Origin: Galbibacter sp035306585
Lineage (GTDB): Bacteria; Bacteroidota; Bacteroidia; Flavobacteriales; Flavobacteriaceae
DNA: 13,510 bases
Direction of reading: 5' to 3'
NCBI RefSeq assembly: GCF_035306585.1
Contig: NZ_DATGNU010000086.1
Location: 1 to 13,510, forward strand
Both the position numbers and the translations under genes were made by a program. The notes beneath the pieces are model-generated. The model was not told the origin of the DNA. It worked only from the letters and a program-made list of their open reading frames with translations, and did not search any database. Numbering within the stretch: the first letter of the stretch is position 1; every line of letters begins with the position of its first letter. This document shows positions 5,461 through 13,496 of the stretch, one piece after another.

Positions 5461-7902
5461 ATGCCAATGGCCAGAAAAAAAAATAAAAAAAACAATACAA
5501 CTTCCGCTAGCACACGCCCTAAATTTCAGATTTCCAATCAACAAAAAATTATTTTTGGGACGCTATTAATGCTGTTAAGCGTTGCTTTTGTTATTGCTTT
5601 TATCTCTTATTTCTCTACCTGGCAACAAGATCAAAGTCTTTTAAAAGAATTTTGGAATAAACAAGTAGAAGCGGAGAATTGGTTGAATAAATTTGGAGCT
5701 TCTGTGAGTGACTTTTTTATTCGTAAAGGATTCGGAGTTGCTGCTTTTATTTTTCCAATCCTCATCTTTCAAACTGGTTTATTTTTATTTGTCGGACTTC
5801 CATTAAAAAAACTAAACAACAGGTGGTTCTGGGGTATGCTCACTAGTATTTGGCTCGCAATTTTTTTCGGATTTTTCGCCGAAACTGCCCCTATCCTAGG
5901 AGGTGTTATCGGTTTTGAAATGAATGATTTCCTAAGAGCTTACATCGGCAAAATAGGTATTGGCCTGCTGTTGTTTTTTGTTCTAGTGATTTATTTGGTT
6001 AGCCGCCTAGGCGTAACACCTGAAAAAATACAATCCCTTTTTGTAAGTACTCAAAGAGAGTTTAAAGCTGCTTTTGCTTCAAACAAATCCAAAGCGGAAG
6101 CCAACCCTGTAACTGATCAATACGAACCTTCAGCAGTGCCTCAACCTGAACCAGCTCCAAGAGCTGTAACAAAGGATGAGCAAAACGATATCGCTATAGA
6201 AAACTCATTTGAAGTTAAACTCTCTACGGAGGAGGATTCCCTTGAATCACCCCTTCCAAAACCTACAGCGTCCCCTACCCCTGCTTCCCTTGATGAGCAA
6301 CAAAATGAGCAGGATCATGGACTACAAATAGAGGTAGAAAAACCAGAAGAAGAAAAAGAAGAGCTAGACAATCTATCCGATCGCCTTGTAAAGGACTTTG
6401 GAGAGTTTGACCCCAAGTTAGCGCTGAGCAAGTACACCTTCCCTACACTAGAACTACTAAACGATTATGGCGCTGGAAGCATCACCATCAATCAAGAAGA
6501 ACTTGAAGAAAATAAAAATAAAATTGTAGATACCCTAAAGAACTACAAAATTGAAATATCGCAGATAAAGGCTACAATCGGACCGACTGTGACCTTATAT
6601 GAGATTGTCCCTGCTGCAGGAGTACGAATTTCTAAAATCAAAAACTTAGAGGATGATATTGCGTTATCCCTTGCCGCCTTGGGAATTAGAATTATCGCAC
6701 CTATACCAGGGAGAGGGACCATCGGTATTGAAGTTCCTAATAAAAATGCAACTATTGTATCGATGCGATCAGTCATTGCTTCTAAAAAATTTCAAAATGC
6801 AGAAATGGAACTTCCTATTGCTTTTGGGAAGAACATTAGTAATGAAACATTTGTAGTTGATTTAGCAAAAATGCCACACTTACTAATGGCTGGTGCAACT
6901 GGACAGGGTAAATCTGTTGGACTGAATGCTATTTTAACCTCTTTATTATATAAGAAACACCCCGCAGAGGTGAAATTCGTGTTGGTCGATCCCAAAAAGG
7001 TGGAGTTGACGCTATTTAATAAAATTGAGCGTCATTACCTGGCCAAACTACCCGATAGTGAAGAGGCAATTATTACCGATAACACGAAGGTAATAAACAC
7101 ATTAAATTCACTGTGTATTGAAATGGACAATCGCTACGAACGTCTGAAAAATGCCATGGTGAGAAACATTAAGGAATACAACACTAAATTCAAGGCTCGT
7201 AAATTAAACCCTAATGATGGCCATGAATTCCTACCGTATATCGTCTTAGTCATTGATGAGTTCGCAGACTTAATTATGACTGCTGGTAAGGAAGTGGAAA
7301 CTCCTATTGCAAGGCTGGCACAATTAGCGCGTGCCATTGGAATACACCTTATTATTGCTACCCAACGTCCCTCGGTAAATGTTATCACAGGGATCATCAA
7401 AGCAAACTTCCCGGCTAGGGTAGCCTTTAGGGTTACCTCTAAAATAGATTCAAGAACCATATTAGATTCACCAGGAGCTGATCAATTAATTGGCCGTGGT
7501 GATATGCTATATACACAAGGGAATGATCTGACAAGACTTCAATGCGCATTTGTCGACACCCCTGAGGTTGAGAAAATAACTGATTTTATCGGTAGTCAAA
7601 GGGCCTACCCTTCAGCTTATGAACTTCCAGAGTACGTAGGAGAAGAATCTGGCACAAGTGTTGATATTGATATATCGGAAAGAGACGCTTTGTTTAGAGA
7701 GGCTGCAGAGGTTATCGTAATTGCTCAACAAGGGTCTGCCTCATTATTACAGCGCAAACTAAAGCTGGGTTATAATAGGGCAGGAAGAATTATTGATCAA
7801 TTAGAGGCCGCAGGAATTGTAGGTCCTTTTGAAGGAAGCAAGGCAAGACAGGTACTCGTACCAGATATGGTTACCTTGGATGAGTTATTAAGTAACGAAT
7901 AA
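5461..7902 (+). CDS. ftsK: DNA translocase FtsK (FtsK/SpoIIIE family)
   Basis: A septal, membrane-anchored, ATP-driven DNA pump that clears and aligns chromosome ends at division. The 813-aa chain has a basic N-terminus and four membrane helices (about 30-51, 92-112, 123-141 and 164-181). A proline- and glutamate-rich linker (about 200-310) follows, then the alpha/beta motor. Walker A is GATGQGKS (478-485). Walker B is LVIDEFADL with Asp599 and Glu600. IATQRPSVNVITG and the SKIDSRTILD segment are the usual conserved blocks. The C-terminal gamma winged helix (about 740-800, with QQGSASLLQRKLKLGYNRA) is the part that reads chromosome polarity sequences. The linker is far shorter than in E. coli FtsK. 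An ATG at 5467 is an alternative start two codons later. lolA follows 17 bases after the stop. Confidence 0.96.
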   Translation: MPMARKKNKKNNTTSASTRPKFQISNQQKIIFGTLLMLLSVAFVIAFISYFSTWQQDQSLLKEFWNKQVEAENWLNKFGASVSDFFIRKGFGVAAFIFPILIFQTGLFLFVGLPLKKLNNRWFWGMLTSIWLAIFFGFFAETAPILGGVIGFEMNDFLRAYIGKIGIGLLLFFVLVIYLVSRLGVTPEKIQSLFVSTQREFKAAFASNKSKAEANPVTDQYEPSAVPQPEPAPRAVTKDEQNDIAIENSFEVKLSTEEDSLESPLPKPTASPTPASLDEQQNEQDHGLQIEVEKPEEEKEELDNLSDRLVKDFGEFDPKLALSKYTFPTLELLNDYGAGSITINQEELEENKNKIVDTLKNYKIEISQIKATIGPTVTLYEIVPAAGVRISKIKNLEDDIALSLAALGIRIIAPIPGRGTIGIEVPNKNATIVSMRSVIASKKFQNAEMELPIAFGKNISNETFVVDLAKMPHLLMAGATGQGKSVGLNAILTSLLYKKHPAEVKFVLVDPKKVELTLFNKIERHYLAKLPDSEEAIITDNTKVINTLNSLCIEMDNRYERLKNAMVRNIKEYNTKFKARKLNPNDGHEFLPYIVLVIDEFADLIMTAGKEVETPIARLAQLARAIGIHLIIATQRPSVNVITGIIKANFPARVAFRVTSKIDSRTILDSPGADQLIGRGDMLYTQGNDLTRLQCAFVDTPEVEKITDFIGSQRAYPSAYELPEYVGEESGTSVDIDISERDALFREAAEVIVIAQQGSASLLQRKLKLGYNRAGRIIDQLEAAGIVGPFEGSKARQVLVPDMVTLDELLSNE

Positions 7903-7919
7903 AGAAATTAAAAAATAAC

Positions 7920-8567
7920 ATGAAAAAATTAATTTTAGTCTTTACCCTTATATGCGTAAGCTTAAACAGTAATGCTCAGAATGATCCCAAAGCCAAAGCG
8001 CTTTTGGATCAGGTCTATAATAAGGTAAAAAGTTATGACAATATTTTTATTGCATTTAAATATGCCTTAGATAATAGCCAAGAAAACATTCACCAGGAGA
8101 CCAACGGCGACGTGACGCTCAAAGGTGAAAAGTATGTATTTAATTATTTAGGAGCCACCAAAATATTTGACGGCTCGAAAACTTATACTGTTATCCCAGA
8201 AAATGAAGAGGTCGTTATAGAATCCAATGAGGGCAACGAAGAAGATGCCATTACACCTTCTGCTATGCTCACCTTCTATACCGAAGGGTATAATTACCAA
8301 ATGGATATACTTCAAAATGTCAATGGAAGGCAAATACAATATGTGAAACTATCGCCAATTGATAGTAATTCCCAGACCAAAGAAATACTATTAGGTATAG
8401 ATGCCAATACAAAACACATATACAATCTTATCGAAGTGGGTAACAATGGTACCAAAACCACCATTACAGTTAGTAATTTAAAAACAAACCAACCGCTACC
8501 TGATTCCATGTTTAGCTTTGACAAGGATCGATATGAAGCATTAGGATATTATATTATTAGCAACTAG
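7920..8567 (+). CDS. lolA: LolA-like periplasmic outer-membrane lipoprotein carrier
   Basis: A 215-aa secreted protein with a clear Sec signal peptide: MKK, a hydrophobic core LILVFTLICVSL, and a likely cut after SNA at residue 19 leaving Gln first. The mature part begins with an amphipathic helix (KAKALLDQVYNKVKSYDNI) and continues in alternating strands (DVTLKGEKYVFNYLGATKIF, DGSKTYTVIPENEEVVI), the layout of the LolA half-barrel. In this family it ferries lipoproteins across the periplasm. Bacteroidota LolA proteins diverge strongly from E. coli LolA, so the exact cargo is not established here. The start is an ATG after an A-rich leader. It sits 17 bases after ftsK and 3 bases before the LptF/G gene, so all three are probably co-transcribed, which fits an envelope-biogenesis role. 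Confidence 0.85.
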   Translation: MKKLILVFTLICVSLNSNAQNDPKAKALLDQVYNKVKSYDNIFIAFKYALDNSQENIHQETNGDVTLKGEKYVFNYLGATKIFDGSKTYTVIPENEEVVIESNEGNEEDAITPSAMLTFYTEGYNYQMDILQNVNGRQIQYVKLSPIDSNSQTKEILLGIDANTKHIYNLIEVGNNGTKTTITVSNLKTNQPLPDSMFSFDKDRYEALGYYIISN

Positions 8568-8570
8568 ACT

Positions 8571-10091
8571 TTGAGAATTTTAGACCGGTACATATTATCA
8601 CGATTTTTATATAATTTCATCAGTTCTTTTGTCATACTGATGTTTATATTTATTTTCCAAGCTATTTGGTTTTTTATCGATGAATTCGCTGGAAAAGACA
8701 TCGATTTAGAAATCGTCGGAAAGTTTCTATTCTATTATTCTCCAAATCTAATCCCAAATGTGCTACCTCTAACGGTGCTTTTAGCATCCATTATGACCTT
8801 TGGTGCCCTGGCAGAAAATTATGAATTTGCCGCCATGAAAGCCTCTGGAATATCATTATCTAGGGCTATGATGAGTCTTGTGGTCTTTATTGCTTTTCTG
8901 AGTTTTGGAACCTTCTTCTTTGCCAATAATGTCATTCCAGCTGCAGAATACAAATCCTATAACCTCAGGAGAAACATTGCCCAAATGAAACCTGCTATGG
9001 CCATTAGTGAAGGTGCCTTTAGTACCATTGGTGATGATTTCAGTATGAAGGTTGATGAAAAGCACGGTCCAAATGACAACTTACTGGACAATGTTATTAT
9101 TCACCAATTATCCAATGGTGGTTTAAATAGAAAAGTGATTAAATCAGTAGAGGGCGAACTAATTGGCTCAGAAAATTCCAACATACTTCAACTTAAACTC
9201 ATCGATGGTAATTACTACCAGGACATGGAGGCCAAAAGTCGAGACAAACGAGATAATTACCCTTTCGCAAAAGCACATTTTGAGACCTATACCATTTTTA
9301 TGGATCTCTCTGAGCTTAACAATATCGATCTAGAAGAGGAAAAGGTCAAAAACACCTTTAAGATGCTCAATGTCTCGGAGCTGGACTATGCAATAGATTC
9401 CTTAGCTAAAGACAACGAGAAAATCTTTACCAATTTCGGAGAGAATATATTTAAAAGAACGGGTGCCTCTAATATTCAATCTAAACCTCGAAATAATCCA
9501 GTAGTCAAAAAAAATACTGCAGAAGAAAAGCAAGAACTCTCAGAGAGCGAAAAGCAAGAAATAAGGGCGAAGCTTCTAGCTAACATAGACAGTACTATTA
9601 CACTCTATCAGGATTACCGACAAAGCCAAATGATTGATATGGCTTTGAACACTGTAAAAAATACCAAATCAACACTGGAGGGTAAAAAATGGGATTTAAA
9701 TCGTAGAATCAAGCTTTACAATCACCATGTGCTTTCACTACATCAAAAATACGCCTTAGCTTTTGCTTGTTTTATTTTGTTCTTTGTGGGTGCGCCATTG
9801 GGTGCCATTATACGCAAAGGAGGACTCGGACTCCCCATGGTTTTGGCCATAGGTTTATTTTTAGTTTACCACTTTATAAATATCTTTACTAAGAACTACG
9901 CAGAAGATGGTAGCCTCTCCCCTGTTCTAGGAGCTTGGATCGCTACCCTGATCATGCTGCCTCTTGGAATATTCCTAACTAGAAGAGCAACGGCTGATAA
10001 AGCTTTATTTGATTCGGGAGGATTGCTAACAAACATAGGTGACTTCTTTAGAAAATTAAACCCAAAGAAGAAATCAGAAGTTTCAAATTAA
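8571..10091 (+). CDS. LptF/LptG family permease (LPS export), TTG start
   Basis: An inner-membrane protein of the YjgP/YjgQ (LptF/LptG) family, the transmembrane part of the ABC exporter that extracts LPS toward the outer membrane. It has six membrane helices in the family's 3+3 layout (about 18-36, 56-80, 100-122, 394-412, 418-439 and 452-472) with a large periplasmic domain between. Family marks are the N-terminal MRILDRYILSRF, MKASGISLSRAM (89-100) and FFVGAPLGAIIRKGGLGLP (404-422). At 506 aa it exceeds E. coli LptF and LptG by about 140 residues. The excess falls in a charged, helical stretch at roughly 255-385. The only start giving the conserved N-terminus is the TTG at 8571, 3 bases after lolA, so translation is probably coupled. 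LptF and LptG cannot be told apart from the sequence. Confidence 0.9.
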   Translation: MRILDRYILSRFLYNFISSFVILMFIFIFQAIWFFIDEFAGKDIDLEIVGKFLFYYSPNLIPNVLPLTVLLASIMTFGALAENYEFAAMKASGISLSRAMMSLVVFIAFLSFGTFFFANNVIPAAEYKSYNLRRNIAQMKPAMAISEGAFSTIGDDFSMKVDEKHGPNDNLLDNVIIHQLSNGGLNRKVIKSVEGELIGSENSNILQLKLIDGNYYQDMEAKSRDKRDNYPFAKAHFETYTIFMDLSELNNIDLEEEKVKNTFKMLNVSELDYAIDSLAKDNEKIFTNFGENIFKRTGASNIQSKPRNNPVVKKNTAEEKQELSESEKQEIRAKLLANIDSTITLYQDYRQSQMIDMALNTVKNTKSTLEGKKWDLNRRIKLYNHHVLSLHQKYALAFACFILFFVGAPLGAIIRKGGLGLPMVLAIGLFLVYHFINIFTKNYAEDGSLSPVLGAWIATLIMLPLGIFLTRRATADKALFDSGGLLTNIGDFFRKLNPKKKSEVSN

Positions 10092-10092
10092 G

Positions 10093-10100
10093 TATCTTTG
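10093..10100 (+). promoter_or_regulatory. Candidate -7 element for ribB
   Basis: TATCTTTG is a full match to TAnnTTTG, beginning 2 bases after the lptFG stop and ending 14 bases before the ribB ATG. Transcription from here would give an almost leaderless message, leaving no room for an FMN riboswitch. No -33 TTG at the usual distance is present, so the call rests on this element alone. Confidence 0.42.
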
Positions 10101-10114
10101 AAAAAAAATTTGAA

Positions 10115-11266
10115 ATGAGTACAGACACCATCACCTCTAATGCAGAGATACGACTTAATACCATAGAGGAGGCCATTGCTGATATCAAAATGGGAAAAGT
10201 TATTATCGTAGTTGACGATGAAAATAGGGAGAATGAAGGGGACTTCGTAGCCGCTGGAGATAAGGTGACTCCTGAGGTTGTTAATTTTATGGCGCGACAT
10301 GGTCGTGGGTTAATTTGTACACCCCTGACAGAGAAGCGTTGTAAAGAGCTTGATCTACATCCAATGGTGACCAATAATACGGATCATATGGAGACCGCTT
10401 TTACAGTTTCCGTTGATTTACGTGGTAATGGGGTAACAACAGGAATTTCTGCGGGAGATCGCGCAAAAACCATTAAAGCACTTATTGACCCAAACACCAA
10501 ACAATTTGAATTAGCCAGACCTGGCCATATTTTTCCTTTAGTTGCTAAAGAAGGTGGCGTTTTAAGGCGAACCGGTCACACAGAGGCCGCTATTGATTTT
10601 GCGCGCTTGGCTGGTCTAAGTCCAGCAGGGGTCATCTGTGAGATTATGAATGAAGATGGTACAATGGCTAGACTTCCAGAACTAATTAGAGTAGCCAAGG
10701 AATTCAACCTGAAAATTGTATCCATAGAAGACCTAGTTGCCTATAGAATGCAACATGATAGTCTTATTGAGAAAAAGGAAGACTTTGATATTGAAACTAG
10801 GTTTGGGACTTTTCGCTTAAGGGCTTATAAGCAAACCACCAACAATCAAGTTCATATTGCACTTACTAAAGGAAAATGGAATAAGAACGACCCAGTATTG
10901 ACTCGAATTAATTCCACCCTTGTAAACAATGATATATTGGGCACTCTTACCAGTAGTGTTGATGAAAAGTTAGATAATATGTTCCAACTTTTAAACCAAG
11001 AAGGTAAAGGGGCGATTGTTTTTATAAACAAAGACACCAATAGTTTAAACCTTCTCAATAGGTTAACCGCATTGAAAGAATTGCAAAACAAAGGCGAACT
11101 AAGAGCACCTAAAGTTCCTATGGACAATAAGGACTTTGGTATTGGCGCCCAAATTCTTCATGATTTAGGTATTTCTAAAATCCGGTTAATGTCCAATTCT
11201 TCTCAAACTAAAAGAGTAGGAATAATTGGTTACGGATTGGAAATTGTGGAATACGTAAATTACTAA
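10115..11266 (+). CDS. ribB: 3,4-dihydroxy-2-butanone 4-phosphate synthase with degenerate GTP cyclohydrolase II domain (RibBA-like)
   Basis: A RibBA-architecture protein of 383 aa for riboflavin synthesis. Its N-terminal RibB half (about 12-212) looks active: DDENRENEGDF (34-44), RHGRGLIC (61-68), RPGHIFPLVAKEGGVLRRTG (135-154), HTEAAIDFARLAG and CEIMNEDGTMARL (175-187) carry the metal- and ribulose-5-phosphate-binding residues. It should make 3,4-dihydroxy-2-butanone 4-phosphate. The C-terminal half (about 225-383) still aligns with GTP cyclohydrolase II, including DFGIGAQILHDLGISKIRLM and GYGLEIVE. However, the three zinc cysteines are replaced by Leu269, Ser280 and Val282, and the RQEGRGIGL catalytic loop reads NKDTNSLNL (305-313). 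The cyclohydrolase is therefore very probably inactive and a separate RibA is expected elsewhere in the genome. The ATG lies 23 bases after lptFG. Confidence 0.93.
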   Translation: MSTDTITSNAEIRLNTIEEAIADIKMGKVIIVVDDENRENEGDFVAAGDKVTPEVVNFMARHGRGLICTPLTEKRCKELDLHPMVTNNTDHMETAFTVSVDLRGNGVTTGISAGDRAKTIKALIDPNTKQFELARPGHIFPLVAKEGGVLRRTGHTEAAIDFARLAGLSPAGVICEIMNEDGTMARLPELIRVAKEFNLKIVSIEDLVAYRMQHDSLIEKKEDFDIETRFGTFRLRAYKQTTNNQVHIALTKGKWNKNDPVLTRINSTLVNNDILGTLTSSVDEKLDNMFQLLNQEGKGAIVFINKDTNSLNLLNRLTALKELQNKGELRAPKVPMDNKDFGIGAQILHDLGISKIRLMSNSSQTKRVGIIGYGLEIVEYVNY

Positions 11267-11284
11267 TTTTATTACTATATAAAG

Positions 11285-12496
11285 TTACTTGTTAGCAACC
11301 TGCGCCGTGATGCTACTAATGGTATCTGCCATCTTTTTAGCGCGATCTTGTACTTCTTGTTCACTCCATCCAAGTTTGATCAAGACAGAGATCGTACGGC
11401 CTAACCAATGATCTGATTGACTTGTATCCATAGTATTATAATCTGGTAAGCCATTTCGTAGTTCTTCTGGCAATTTCCCTAAACTTTTTAAATCTTTTAG
11501 GTGATGCCATTTTTTGATATAATGCCAATTATTATCAAACCAGTAAAAGCAACCGTCTACACCACTTTCTCCTAGTTTTTTATGGACTACCCTCGCGGTT
11601 TGTTCATCTGGCATAAAAAAGCTTAAGAACGAATAATTTTCTACACCTTTTTCAGGAACAGTTCGCATCTGTACACCAGGAATGTTTTCAATGGCAGATC
11701 TTATGGTGCTGTAGTTCTTTTCTTGGATTGATAAGAAGTCATCCAAACGTTTAATTTGCGCTAGCCCAACTGCAGCGTTGAGCTCTGAAATTCTATAATT
11801 ATATCCCATAAACGGGTGTTCATCCGCTCCTCTATCCTTTCCAAGGTGATCGTGACCATGGTCCGAAAAATGATCTGCATTCTTTGCAAATTTTTCGTTA
11901 TTCGTAATCAAGGCACCACCCTCACCACAGGTAATTGTCTTTACATAGTCAAATGAGAAGCAACCTAGATCACCGTAACTGCCTAATGGTTTTCCGTCGT
12001 AACTACCACCAATTGCTTGACAAGCATCTTCAAGTAATAAAAGACCATATTTGTCGCACAGAGCTTTTAATTCTTTTAATCGCGCCATAGAACCACACAT
12101 ATGAACTGGCATAATAACCTTGGTTTTTGGAGTGATCGCTTTTTCAACCTTAACAGGGTCTAGTGTCAAGGTATCATCAATATCAACAAGTACTGGAACA
12201 GCACCCAAAGCTATTATGGATTCAAAACTTGCCACAAAAGTAAAAGTTGGCATAATAACCTCATCCCCTGCTCCAACATTTGCGCTTGCTAAGGCAACGG
12301 TTAATGCAGAGGTTCCACTGCTTACCAGTTGGGTGTATTTAGTAGCCATACGCTCAGAAATTGCCTGCTCCAGTTCTACAGCCTTCCAATGCCCATTACG
12401 GGCTCCATCAAAGCCATATCGCATAAGGACACCACTCTCCAAAACATCATTTACTTGGGCTCTTTCTAAATCTCCAAAAAGTTCAAATCCTGGCAT
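11285..12496 (-). CDS. DegT/DnrJ/EryC1/StrS aminotransferase, KdnA-like (possible 8-amino-Kdo transaminase)
   Basis: A PLP-dependent sugar aminotransferase of the DegT family, 403 aa from the ATG at 12496. A GTG at 12505 is an alternative start. Counting from the ATG, the PLP lysine is Lys186 in CFSFDYVKTITCGEGG and the ring Asp is Asp157 in LLEDACQAIGGSY. SSGTSALTVAL is the phosphate-side loop. From memory, several blocks resemble Shewanella KdnA, which makes 8-amino-3,8-dideoxy-Kdo for LPS: MPGFELFG at the start, HMCGSMA, SDHGHDHLGKDRGA, and GVDGCFYW followed by NNWHYIKKW. Its partner dehydrogenase KdnB is not in this window, so the substrate remains uncertain. It converges on ribB with only 18 bases between the stops, and lies downstream of the nitroreductase on the same strand. 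Confidence 0.88.
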   Translation of the reverse strand: MPGFELFGDLERAQVNDVLESGVLMRYGFDGARNGHWKAVELEQAISERMATKYTQLVSSGTSALTVALASANVGAGDEVIMPTFTFVASFESIIALGAVPVLVDIDDTLTLDPVKVEKAITPKTKVIMPVHMCGSMARLKELKALCDKYGLLLLEDACQAIGGSYDGKPLGSYGDLGCFSFDYVKTITCGEGGALITNNEKFAKNADHFSDHGHDHLGKDRGADEHPFMGYNYRISELNAAVGLAQIKRLDDFLSIQEKNYSTIRSAIENIPGVQMRTVPEKGVENYSFLSFFMPDEQTARVVHKKLGESGVDGCFYWFDNNWHYIKKWHHLKDLKSLGKLPEELRNGLPDYNTMDTSQSDHWLGRTISVLIKLGWSEQEVQDRAKKMADTISSITAQVANK

Positions 12497-12524
12497 AGCG
12501 TTCACTATTTAAAAGTTGACACAA

Positions 12525-12532
12525 CAAAGTTA
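12525..12532 (-). promoter_or_regulatory. Candidate -7 element for the KdnA-like gene
   Basis: On the minus strand TAACTTTG matches TAnnTTTG, 28 bases before the ATG at 12496. A TTG lies 13 bases upstream, which is shorter than the usual 17-19 spacing. It would allow transcription separate from the nitroreductase. Confidence 0.35.
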
Positions 12533-12571
12533 TTAAAAGCAATGTCAATTCGGAAGTAATAAAATACAAAC

Positions 12572-13207
12572 TCAAGAATTAAAATCTATTACACTATCTT
12601 CTAATGGTTTACGAACTTTTTTTAACTCTGCCATAAAATCGTCTTCAGCTCTATATCCCACCGGCATTATCAATACCGATTGTAAGTTTTTTGATTTCAA
12701 ATCAAGAATCGCATCATAATCCGTTGCGGAAAAACCTTCCATTGGACAGGCATCTATTCCACCCAATGCACATACCGTAAGCATATTCCCCATAGCCAAA
12801 TAGGCCTGATTAGTTGCCCAATTGTATATATCCTCTTTTGATTTCTTTTCAAAATCGTCAATTAAAAAATTCTGAAAAGGCTCTAGTATATTTTCGGGAG
12901 TTTTTCTAATTTCTTTTACGCGATTAAAATAGCTTCTAATATACTCGGCATCTATCCCTTTTTCCACACAAAAGATCAACACATGAGAAGCATCTTCTAC
13001 CTGAGCTTGATTAAAAGCTGCCGCTCTAAGTTTCTTTTGTACTGACTTATCGCAAATAACTAATAATTTTACAGGCTGTAATCCATATGATGTTGCAGTT
13101 AGGTTAAATGCATTTTTTAGCATAGTCACCTTTTGCTCATTTAATTGTTTAGAAGAGTCAAATTTCTTAACTGCATAACGCCATTCTAGGGCTTTTATAA
13201 TTTCCAT
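12572..13207 (-). CDS. Nitroreductase family protein (NfsB-like NAD(P)H-dependent FMN oxidoreductase)
   Basis: A flavoenzyme of 211 aa in the nitroreductase superfamily, expected to be a cytosolic FMN homodimer using NAD(P)H to reduce nitroaromatics, quinones or similar acceptors. The N-terminal RYAVKKFD (10-17) supplies the FMN phosphate contacts. TATSYGLQPVKLLVI (37-51) corresponds to the conserved S.GLQP(W/F) segment. NWATNQAYLAMGNML, GGIDACPMEGF and the C-terminal MPVGYRAEDD complete the NfsB-type signature. The length is normal and the ATG is preceded by an A/T-rich region with a -7 candidate. It lies upstream of the KdnA-like gene on the same strand, with a 75-base gap to that gene's ATG. 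A physiological substrate cannot be assigned. Confidence 0.9.
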   Translation of the reverse strand: MEIIKALEWRYAVKKFDSSKQLNEQKVTMLKNAFNLTATSYGLQPVKLLVICDKSVQKKLRAAAFNQAQVEDASHVLIFCVEKGIDAEYIRSYFNRVKEIRKTPENILEPFQNFLIDDFEKKSKEDIYNWATNQAYLAMGNMLTVCALGGIDACPMEGFSATDYDAILDLKSKNLQSVLIMPVGYRAEDDFMAELKKVRKPLEDSVIDFNS

Positions 13208-13223
13208 AGATCAGGTTTTCAAA

Positions 13224-13231
13224 CAAAAATA
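13224..13231 (-). promoter_or_regulatory. Candidate -7 element for the nitroreductase gene
   Basis: On the minus strand TATTTTTG matches TAnnTTTG, ending 16 bases before the ATG. A TTG lies 14 bases upstream of it, inside a small inverted repeat (AGAAT at 13239-13243 and ATTCT at 13248-13252) that could be an operator. The short spacing and short repeat keep this tentative. Confidence 0.4.
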
Positions 13232-13372
13232 CGAGATTAGAATGACAATTCTCCAGAAGTAACAGGAAAGACTACCCAATAGGATTTCATCCATTAAAAT
13301 TTAACTTAATTTATATACTACTCAAAACCAATGGTTAAACATTTTGATCATAAAAAAATTTAAATTCTCCTT

Positions 13373-13401
13373 TTTGTATTCAAAAAAGGTTTCTATATTT
13401 G
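13373..13401 (+). promoter_or_regulatory. Bacteroidota-type promoter of tRNA-Ser
   Basis: The -33 box TTTG (13373-13376) is followed after exactly 17 bases by the -7 box TATATTTG (13394-13401), a full match to the TTTG/TAnnTTTG consensus at standard spacing. The tRNA begins 10 bases after the -7 box, so the transcript would start at or only a few bases before the mature 5' end. This is the best promoter in the window. Confidence 0.75.
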
Positions 13402-13411
13402 CACCCGCTAA

Positions 13412-13496
13412 GGAGAAATGGCAGAGTGGTCGAATGCGGCAGTCTTGAAAACTGTTGAGGGTCACACCTCCGGGGGTTCGAATCCCTCTTTCTCCG
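13412..13496 (+). tRNA. tRNA-Ser (anticodon TGA)
   Basis: An 85-nt class II tRNA. The acceptor arm GGAGAAA (13412-13418) pairs with TTTCTCC (13489-13495), with discriminator G at 13496. The anticodon stem GCAGT/ACTGT encloses the loop CTTGAAA with anticodon TGA at 13446-13448, reading UCA serine codons. A long variable arm (GAGG...CCTC, about 13457-13470) is the serine hallmark. The T-arm has the loop TTCGAAT (13477-13483). The 3' CCA is not encoded; the gene is followed by CAATAA, so CCA must be added enzymatically. Confidence 0.96.

Noticed and set aside
5016..5513. A 165-codon minus-strand frame across dgkA
   Set aside because: It is antisense to the certain dgkA gene and overlaps the ends of tpx and ftsK. 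The translation shows no family signature and is rich in Tyr and Phe, as expected of an antisense shadow.
10092..10114. Possible FMN riboswitch upstream of ribB
   Set aside because: Only 23 bases separate lptFG from ribB and the likely transcript start is close to the ATG, so there is no space for an RFN element and none of its conserved arms is visible.
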